Positions 32,585-40,665 of a stretch of DNA of 56,760 bases are shown here, piece after piece (position 1 is the first letter of the stretch; every line of letters starts with the position of its first letter). The position numbers and the translations under genes were made by a program. Location of the stretch: the NCBI GenBank assembly GCA_000818945.1, contig KN805383.1:615948-672707 (forward strand). Reading direction: 5' to 3'. The notes beneath the pieces were generated by a model. That model was not told the DNA's origin and did not search any database. It saw only the letters and a program-made list of their open reading frames with translations. The stretch is from Schizochytrium sp. CCTCC M209059 (Eukaryota; Sar; Bigyra; Thraustochytrida; Thraustochytriidae).

Positions 32585-35500
32585 TGCGTGAACCCCAGCA
32601 TCCAAACCTGTATCGACGCTGCCAGCTGAAGAACCCAGACGGGAAGAACCTAGGCAGTCCAAAGAAAGGCTATTGCGCAAATGAAAAAACGTGTGTACGC
32701 CTTCCTCAACAGAGGACGAGGCAGCGAAGGACCAAGCGTCGAGCGCGAGGTCAACGGAGTCGCGCAGGCGGAGGCTGGCCACATCTGAGCAGGCGGAGGC
32801 GCTTCCCGGGGTCCATGAGGTGCTCGGTGACGTTGCTGTTCTCGTCGTACACGATCCCGAGGACGAGACCATCGCTGAGCAGCTGGTCGAAGCAATCCAG
32901 CCCCACCTCACTGTACCCGTGTACACCGCAAGCGAAGCTGCTGAGGCAGAAATACAAGCTAGAGATGCCAATGTCGTTCTGCTGCTCGTTAGTAAAGCGC
33001 TTCAGGACAACTGGAGGCTCGTGGAAATAGCGACCAAAATTCTTCCTCACATGCTTGTTCCCATCCTTATCGACAATGAGATGACCGACTCGAAGATGTG
33101 GCAAGGCGCAATCGCCTGGAACTTCCTCTACTTCGATTTCTGTGACTCCACCACGGCTAAGATACCAAACCTATTGGACCAAATTATTGCCGCTTACGGC
33201 CGCACTCCTACACCGAGCGCGCACATAATGGGCATGACTGAGGCACCGCCTCCGCAGGAAATAGCTGTTCTTGTCGTCTTCGATCCGACAAACAATAAGC
33301 TCGCCGCAAAGATGATGTCTTTGATCCAACCGCGCCTTTGTCATCCTGTGTTCCCCGTCAGTAAAGCTGAACAAGCGAAAGACGAGACTAAAAACGCAGA
33401 GGTCGCTCTTGTTCTTGTAACTCAGGCGCTTCAGGATAATTTGACGCTCGTTAATGCCGTGGCCGAAGTGCTTCCAAATCGTCTCATCCCTATTGTCGTG
33501 GAAGAGGGTGTATTTCAATCGATGAGTCGCCAATATGATATCGTATGGTTCACGCCAAACGGTATACATCTCAACTATTTTAAGCTTGATGGCGCGAACA
33601 TCTCGGTTTTACTGTCCCAAATTATTGCCGCGAACGAACGCGAACACGAATTCGAATTTGATGCATATATCTCTTACGAGTGGAGCATTCGCGAAAAGGC
33701 CATTGAGATTGCTCAAGAACTGCGTGATAGAGGTCTCGAAGCGTGGCTCGACACACAGGGAAAGGATGGAAGACTTAGCACGAGTATGGCCGAAGGCATT
33801 GACAGATCGAAGGTGTTCCTCATTCTCGCAACTGAAAGGTATATGGGGAAAATCAATAGAGGCGATAGGTCGGACAACTGCTATAGAGAGTTCGAGTACG
33901 CTGGATCCAAACGATTTGAACGCATCGTAGTCGCCGCGTTAGAGCCAGACATGGCCAGGCCCGCAACGTGGTGGACTGGGCGATTTAAGCTCGGGCTCGC
34001 GCGGCAAGACCCCGTGGACCTCACGGAACTTTCTGACAAGGCTATCGATCGCCTTGCCGATGCCATTCAGACGCGCATCGATACGCCCGAGGACTTGTCT
34101 GATCTCACCCTCAGGCTCACTGTTCTTTACGCAAGCTTGAACCCGTGCAGCTCAGGGGCATGGGCCAAGGGCAAGGCGGAGAAGTTTACTCTCGGCACGC
34201 GGAGCTGGATCATCGACGAGTTTTGCGACTGGTACAACAAGGAACAGGATGCCGTCTTCATTCTTGTGGGCTACAGCGGTGTCGGCAAAAGCGTGATCAT
34301 GACCGAGCTTTGCCACCGCGGAGGCGCTTTAACAACTGACGAAGATGTCGAAAAGAGCAAGGCTGATGAACGCGTCGAGGCGCGCCGAAAGTCGTCACGT
34401 ATACGTAGCCTGTGGCGTCGAAGCAAAGAGCGCCAGCCTATCTTGGTGGCAGCGTACCATTTCTTTCGACACGATGATGGGACCGCGGCGTCACCTGCTG
34501 AAGCAATTCTAAGCATTGCTTGGCAACTGTGTTTTACCGTGCCTTATTTCCTCGAAGCGCTCGATGAAGTAAGCTTTGAGGATCTTCGCAAAAAGACGCT
34601 GGCAGACCTTTTCAAGACGATTCTCGTCGATCCTTTGAACAGGCTCGGCTCAGACCAGATGCGACAAGTGGTCGTGCTCGACGCTCTCGACGAGTGCAGC
34701 AAAAGCGACGATGTTTTGCGGAACATCATTCGCACGTGGAAGGATGCGATGCCGGCGTGGCTTTACTTGGCCGTGAGCACACGTCCCGAAGGCGAGATCC
34801 AGCGCGGCATCATCAACAACAACCTTAATTCTAAGGTCCTGGAGCTCGAGGACTCCGCGACCTTTCGCGATATCGAAAAGCACATCGAGCATTTGCTGTG
34901 CGACATGAAAGATATCGTAGACCAAAAGGACGTTGCTATATGCGCCAAGATTCTTTCCAAATGCTCCGAAGGTCTCTTCCTTTGGGCGAGCTTCCTTACC
35001 GAGACCCTGAAGCGGATGCACGAGGAGAAGCGAGGTGGATTGCTGACCTTGCAGGACATTGTCAAGAGAGATGCCATTCCTAACGGGCTTGGTGGCATGT
35101 TTTACGAGTACTTTAGTCGCCTGCAAGAAAAAGTTGGCGGGGAGAAGAGGTACAAGATGCTCCTGGCGCCAATGGTAGCTGCTCGTGAACCTCTGAGTGT
35201 CGAGAAACTAAGTGCAATCCTGCAATTAGACCAATATGATACGGATGATATGATCGACGAAGCCAGCAATCTCTTATATCGAGGCGGCGATCGTCGTGTG
35301 GCACTTATTCACAAGCGGATGGCAGATTGGCTCTCGGATAAGCAGCAGTGCGGAAGACAGCTCTACGTGAAGAAAAAAGACGGGCATAAACAATTGGCCG
35401 ACTACTGCAGCAGCTCGCGGGACGACGTTTTTTCTCTCCGTCACGCCATCTTTCACCTCGTCAAGAGCGGCAAACACGCTGAGGCTTTCGAGCTCCTGAA

Positions 35501-36620
35501 CGACTTTGCATGGATAAAGAAAGCCATCTCTGTCGGTGACGATGAAGCGGAAAGGCGCGCTATAATCGGAAACCTCATTCGCGACTGCGTCAAACTCGGT
35601 ATCTACTTTACGCCCGAAAGTGATACACCCCAATTCCTGAGCAAAACAGTGCATGCCCTCAGCAACAATCCCAACGAACTTGCATCGCAAGTTCTGGCGC
35701 GTCTTGGTCACAACTTGAAAGTTCCTTTGGCGCTCAGTCTACAAAAACCTGATCAGCCATGGCTGGAGCCTATTCGCGTCACTCTTGCTCATCCCCGCGA
35801 CCCCTTGCTGTACGTGTTAAAGGGACACTCCGATAATGTCACAAGCGTGGCGATACAGGGCGACACCATCGTGTCTGGATCATGGGACAACACGGTGCGC
35901 ATCTGGAACGCTATGTCGGGCGAGGAGCAGCTCGTGTTGAAGGGGCACTCTGGTCTGGTCACAACCGTGGCGATACAGGGCGACACCATCATGTCTGGGT
36001 CCAATGACAACACTATGCGCATCTGGAACGCTACGTTGGGCGAGGAGCTGCACGTTTTTAAGGGGCACTCTGATTTGGTCAACAGCGTGGCGATTCAGGG
36101 GGACACCATCGTGTCTGGGTCCTCGGACGGAACGGTGCGCATCTGGAACGCTACGTCGGGCAAGCAGCAGCACGTGTTGGAGGGGCACTCTGAGTGGGTC
36201 AGGAGCGTGGCGATTTCGGGCGACACCGTCGTGTCGGGGTCCAGTGACAACACGGTGCGCATCTGGAACGCTACATTGGGCAAGCAGCAGTACGTGTTGG
36301 AGGGGCACTTTGATTCGGTCACGAACGTGGCGATTGAAAGAAATACAATAGTGTCACAGTCAGACGATAGTACTCGGTACTGGAATGTCCAAACTGGCCA
36401 GGAAGTCACCGCGAATGAGGCAGATGCCTCGACCTTACCTCGTTCGACTGCTATGATACAGGTTGAGAAGGGAGTGCACGTAAAACTTAGCGATGGCGTG
36501 GGCTTCACAACGGACCACGATATTCTTTCCTCAGCGCGCCTCAAGAACGTTTGTGCTATAGGCGATAAGGGAGGAATGGTGCACATCTTGCATGTCCAAG
36601 AGATTGAACCTGAGACCTGA
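32203..36620 (+). CDS. TIR-NACHT-WD40 (NLR/STAND-type) protein, two exons
   Basis: The 1309-codon frame opens only at a GTG. A 5' exon 32203-32239 (ATG, MADAAHSHTRAS) ends at a GTAAGT donor and joins in phase 1 to 32713 after CTTCCTCAACAG, giving 1314 residues and a 473-nt intron. Two related, degenerate TIR-like segments (about 52-175 and 195-321; VAVLVVHDPEDET / IAVLVVFDPTNNK) precede a proper TIR (about 326-425; FDAYISYEWS, DNCYREFEYA). Then comes a NACHT-type NTPase with P-loop VGYSGVGKS (about 531), Walker B VVLDALDEC (about 665) and STRPEG; a helical arm; and five WD40 repeats of 40 residues from about 1049, followed by a less regular end. STAND proteins oligomerise on ligand binding by the repeats; TIR domains can then cleave NAD+ (known for SARM1 and bacterial/plant TIRs). 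That it is an immune sensor is inferred. It faces the LRR-kinase-TIR gene. Confidence 0.9.
32501..32585. repeat. (TTTC)n microsatellite inside an intron
   Basis: About 84 bp of pure TTTC lying within the inferred 473-nt first intron (32240-32712) of the TIR-NACHT-WD40 gene, about 130 bp before the acceptor. It adds a strong pyrimidine tract on the transcribed strand. Confidence 0.93.
35821..36420 (+). repeat. 120-nt tandem WD40-coding repeats
   Basis: Units start at 35821, 35941, 36061, 36181 and 36301, with exact 120-nt spacing and no indels. Long identical blocks are shared at DNA level (for example GTGCGCATCTGGAACGCTA in units 1, 3 and 4). The fifth unit decays after its first third. Confidence 0.92.
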
Positions 36621-37127
36621 CCTCTTTCTAAAGTCTGCCATTATGGTCGCTCGGGATGCTCGTGGGGCATAATGTACCCGCAATTGAAGCGTAGCAGTCG
36701 TGATTCTTACAGTTACTTTGAATCAAACAAGTAGTTTATCAAATTCCTTTGTCTTCTGCGGTACTTTTGCGTCCGAAACTTCATTCTGAAGTAGTGACGA
36801 CGATGCTCACCAGATTCTTGCTCTGAAAGTAGGTATGGTGGCCTGCCTATGTCGAGCCATATTTCGCGGAGCATCGTCTTCCTCATTCTTCACAGAAGAT
36901 CGAGAAAAGAATGAATGGATTGATGGTTGAAACGGCAACCGTTTCTCTCTCAGTTACGAAACGATATCGTTGTAAGGTAACTGCTGTGGTTTCACGTAAC
37001 GTTTGATTGCAGTCAGTCGGACGGTCGGCCCGGAGCCACCCATCCATCCACCGACCGGGCCATTCATGCATCACTGCAAACCCTGTTTGCGGAGCGGCGC
37101 CGAGGGGCCTTGGTGCGTCGAGCCGCG
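36621..37127. other. intergenic
   Basis: 507 bp between the stop of the TIR-NACHT-WD40 gene and the start of the LYR-motif gene. Only 3' and 5' flank sequence is seen. Confidence 0.5.
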
Positions 37128-37974
37128 ATGGTGTTCCGAACGCCGCCGGGCGCGAACCGGCGCGAAGCGCTGTCGCTCTACCGCGACTGCTTGCGTATGG
37201 GTAAGTGAGGCACAACGAGAGCGAGCGGCTCATTCTCGGCCTCCAGCGGCGAGAACACGTCGAGTGCAGACGGCGCGAGCGCGCGTGGAGCGTTAGCGAG
37301 CGGAGGGGCCTTTTCGAACGATGACAAGGATGCCAACAATGCTTGACTTCCCACTGAGCCTCTCGGGGCGCTGAGGTCACTTGCACACATCTACATTACT
37401 TTGTCTGAGTCTTCGTTTTGTTTCGTTTGGGCCCATCCGAGCGGATTACATACTATTTTGAACTGATTGCGCGGAGCGAGCGAGTTTGTGCAGGCGTGCA
37501 TTTGCGTGTCTTGGCGAAGATGATAGTATGCATATTCCTGAACCTTGGTTGTGCAGATATATGTTTATTCCAGAATTACCCTGAGCCGATTGACCGCCCA
37601 TGCCGCACTTCTCTCTCCGCAAGCGATCACTGTGTATCTGCAGAGGCTTTTTGCTCCGCCCTCGCGCCGCACTCTTGGCCACGACTGGATAATGAGCATT
37701 AGACTGACCTCGCTTTCTGTTTGCTTACTCGTTCACTTTTGATGGCAACACAGCACGATGCTTTTATTGGGCTGATGATAACGGCGAGCCCTGGTCTGTT
37801 GTGCTCAAGCGCAGCGCGCGCAAAGAATTTGAAGAGGCTCGTAACGAGACCGACCCCATTATTATTGCCCGGATGCTCGTGGTTGGCCGCCAATGTGTCG
37901 AGGACATGAAGCGGAAATTCAATGAGACCGAGGATGCCATTCGTAAACGTATTGATCGCACGCGCAATCACTGA
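37128..37974 (+). CDS. LYR-motif (complex1_LYR) small protein, two exons
   Basis: Exon 1 is 37128-37200: ATG in gccgcgATGG context, with A-L-S-L-Y-R-D-C-L-R at residues 14-23, the LYR tripeptide in its usual setting. It ends in ATGG then GTAAGT. Exon 2 is 37754-37974, after ACACAG, and joins in phase 1. The product is 97 residues: the LYR helix, then FYWADDNGEPWSVVLKRSAR, EFEEARNETDP and a basic C-terminal helix, the usual length and helical layout of the family. LYR proteins are mitochondrial matrix adaptors that work with acyl carrier protein in assembly of respiratory complexes or Fe-S proteins (family knowledge); the client here is unknown. The gene is invisible to simple open-frame searches. 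The 553-nt intron contains no stretch I would call another exon. Confidence 0.82.
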
Positions 37975-38479
37975 GACGTGTTTCTTAAATATAGCTTTGT
38001 GCTATGTCACATTTCTTTGCCTTTACCGGCATGCATGCCAGACCAGAGGTGTGCCTGCGATGCATGGCACCTTTCTCGTCTGATTTGCATTGTATACATT
38101 GTAGTCACATTTTCAATCTGATGTTCTCTCTATTTTCGGTAAATGTTTTTGTGGCTTGCGCAAAGCGAGTGTAAAGCGGAAAATGTTACATATCCACGCG
38201 CGTAATTTGCAAGATGGAGTCTGGTTTTGATACCGTTCAAAGTGCGAAGTTTCGCAGCAGCAGAAAATGAGAGTGTCGCAATTCGAAGGCGAAGCTTTGC
38301 AACAGAAACATAAAAAACCTTTCACGAAAATTTGAATGCGTAAAAAGGAAACTCCTTGCAACAAGGAGAAGAAAAAAATAATCTCATGACGATAGTCGAC
38401 GATAGGCAATAAAATTTGAGCCTGCGAGCCTCCTGTAAGAAAGAATGCAAAAAATCGATAAATTATAGGATAGGTAGCT
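37975..38479. other. intergenic, convergent 3' flanks
   Basis: AT-richer 505 bp between the convergent LYR-motif gene and glycerate kinase. It contains A-rich runs but no gene that I can support. Confidence 0.5.
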
Positions 38480-39922
38480 TCACTTTTCCTCCTCAACGAG
38501 CACAACGCATAAATCCATGACATTCGTCCCCGTGGGACCGGTGAGAATGTGCATTGGTGAATCTCGAAAAAAACCATACGAGTCATGTCGCGCAAGATGT
38601 CGCTTTGCGCGAGCGAGGTCCTGACGGGACTTGCACACCTCGCCGTCAATGACGGCCCCTGCGGCATCGCACGGTCCGTCCTGTCCATCCGTACCCGCTG
38701 CCAAAATTGTGATACGAGGCTCGTTGCGTAGCGCTAGCGCAGCTGCCAAGGCAAACTCTTGATTCCGGCCTCCTACAGGGTCAGACGTGGTCTGGGCAAC
38801 CTCGTTTTCGCTCGCTTTCGGCGCGCATGCGTGGGAAAGTGTCACTGTGGTTTCTCCGCCAACAAGAATGCACGCTGGGAGAGGTCCAAAGGTTCCTTGA
38901 TCGCGGGCATCGGCTGCAATGCCCGCCAAAAAGGTCGCTGCATGTCTTGCCTCGCCCTGCATTTGCGAAGTGAGAATATGCGAATTGTAGCCCAACGCCT
39001 CGGCCTTGATCTTGGCTTCTCGCAGCGACTCGCGGTTGCTCGCAACGACAAGGTTCGAAGCCCGAGCGAGAGCCGAGGAACCAGGTTTACACGTCTCCAA
39101 CTCCTCGAGAGTACTTTGCGGCTGCTTGAGAAAGTCCCATACTGCAGCAGGCACCGAGGAAGCAATGCCAAGCGCCTCATCGCTTAAAATCTCTGCGCAG
39201 TCGGCAAAGGTGGTTGGATCCGGAGAGGTAGAGCCTCCGGCAATGACCTCGAGGGGATCGCCAACAACATCCGACAAGATGAGCGACAAGACCGTGCCCG
39301 GGGCAATAGCGCCAGCGAAACGGCCGCCTTGAAAGCGTGTCAAGTGCCGACGCACCGTGTTCATGTCCTCGATTGGGGCCCCACTGCCAAGCAAAAGATT
39401 GACAGTTGTCTGGATATCGTGCAACGTCAGGCCTTTCGCCGGTACGCATGTCAAGGCGGAACCACCGCCACTGATAAAATTAAGGACGAGCGTACGCTCA
39501 TCTGCGTCCTTGACAAGCGCGAGCAACGCTTCAGTGCCAGCAACGCCGTCAGCATCGGGAACGGGATGAGCAGCCTCGGCAATTCGAATCGACCGCGCTG
39601 CCAGGACATCACGCTCTTCTTGCGTTGCGTGGCCATGTTTAGTGACGACAAGACCGCCGCAAATGGCATCCGACACGGCTGGCGCATGTTCTGCAAGAGT
39701 CTGAAGCGCCGCAGTGCACATTTGCACGGCAGCCTTCCCTTGGCCTGTGAGCAGGACGCGTTCGAAGTCCAAGACGCTCGACGCGCGATCGACACGGGCG
39801 AGTGTCTTCACGCACTGGTCGTGCTCGCGCAGAGCTTTGTCGACGGCGCGTCGCGGCTCGGCGCCCCGGATCGCCGCTGCCAAGATATCCCGCGCATGGC
39901 TTCGGGCTGGTGTCGAGGCCAT
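38480..39922 (-). CDS. GLYCTK: glycerate kinase, class II (MOFRL family)
   Basis: 480 residues from ATG at 39922 (MASTPARSHARD) to the stop at 38480. Family signatures in order: GQGKAAVQM (about residue 63), SGGGSAL, the NTVRRHLTRFQGGR segment, LSDVVGDPLEVIAGG, and the C-terminal MOFRL domain with GGETTVTL, GGRNQEFALAAAL, AAGTDGQDGP and GPTGTNVMDL. The enzyme phosphorylates D-glycerate with ATP (2-phosphoglycerate in this class), feeding serine or photorespiratory glycerate into glycolysis. Length matches the family. The frame stays open 67 codons upstream without an ATG; that part (ARGFRSYATSLWRRLGVATR) looks like a mitochondrial presequence and may be a translated 5' exon continuation. An ATG at 40285 followed by a GTGAGA donor (MKNRPRTATTD) could supply the start, but phase and acceptor are not decisive. 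Confidence 0.92.
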   Translation of the reverse strand: MASTPARSHARDILAAAIRGAEPRRAVDKALREHDQCVKTLARVDRASSVLDFERVLLTGQGKAAVQMCTAALQTLAEHAPAVSDAICGGLVVTKHGHATQEERDVLAARSIRIAEAAHPVPDADGVAGTEALLALVKDADERTLVLNFISGGGSALTCVPAKGLTLHDIQTTVNLLLGSGAPIEDMNTVRRHLTRFQGGRFAGAIAPGTVLSLILSDVVGDPLEVIAGGSTSPDPTTFADCAEILSDEALGIASSVPAAVWDFLKQPQSTLEELETCKPGSSALARASNLVVASNRESLREAKIKAEALGYNSHILTSQMQGEARHAATFLAGIAADARDQGTFGPLPACILVGGETTVTLSHACAPKASENEVAQTTSDPVGGRNQEFALAAALALRNEPRITILAAGTDGQDGPCDAAGAVIDGEVCKSRQDLARAKRHLARHDSYGFFRDSPMHILTGPTGTNVMDLCVVLVEEEK

Positions 39923-40665
39923 GGCGCTGATGACTTCAACTGGTTTGTTGTTGCCGCTCTCCTTCACCCACGGCCTTGCGTCGCTGTGCTTGAGACTGCG
40001 AGTCGCCACGCCCAGGCGTCGCCAGAGACTCGTAGCGTAGGATCTGAATCCTCGAGCCCAACATTTTCTATCTTGCTCGCCTCTCTTGAACCTATTATGA
40101 AAAACGAGGGAGCAAGCACTCACTGCGTGTGCCTAATCGATGTTGACGGTAGCCAGCTAGCTATAGCTTGCTTGCTTGCTTGCTTGCTTGCTTGTAGGCC
40201 TACGACTCGTCCGTGGTAGCGTCTATAAGATCTCTTGCGGCAGGTCTCTCACATCAGTGGTGGCTGTGCGCGGCCTGTTCTTCATTTGTGCACGGATGCT
40301 TGCAAGCCGCAGCTGCAGCGTTCGTTTCGTTGAAGGTATAGACGTACCACTGTCTATCTATTAGGCCTGGTATATACTGAATGACACGCGCAGCAAGCAC
40401 ACACTTTCGCCCACGCCCGCCGGACCACACACACACACACACACACACACACACCGCGAAGCCGCCCTTGCAGACAGACATCAAGCGCGAAAAGAATCGT
40501 CGTTCGTCGAAGAAAACAGCAAACACGGTATTCCCAGGGAGCCCTGACGCGTGCGATCTCTACGAGCGTCGAGAGCCTCCTTATCTTCGTGGTGTGCCAA
40601 CGTTCGTTCGCTGACTCTGGTCCTTTGTTGGGTCGAGTGCTTGCTTGACTTGATCGCTGTCGACC
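39923..40665. other. divergent 5' region with microsatellites
   Basis: Region between glycerate kinase (minus) and the TPR gene (plus). Contains a CTTG array (about 40165-40195) and a perfect (AC)15 run (40425-40454). The left 200 bp may be translated as an N-terminal extension of glycerate kinase. Confidence 0.55.
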
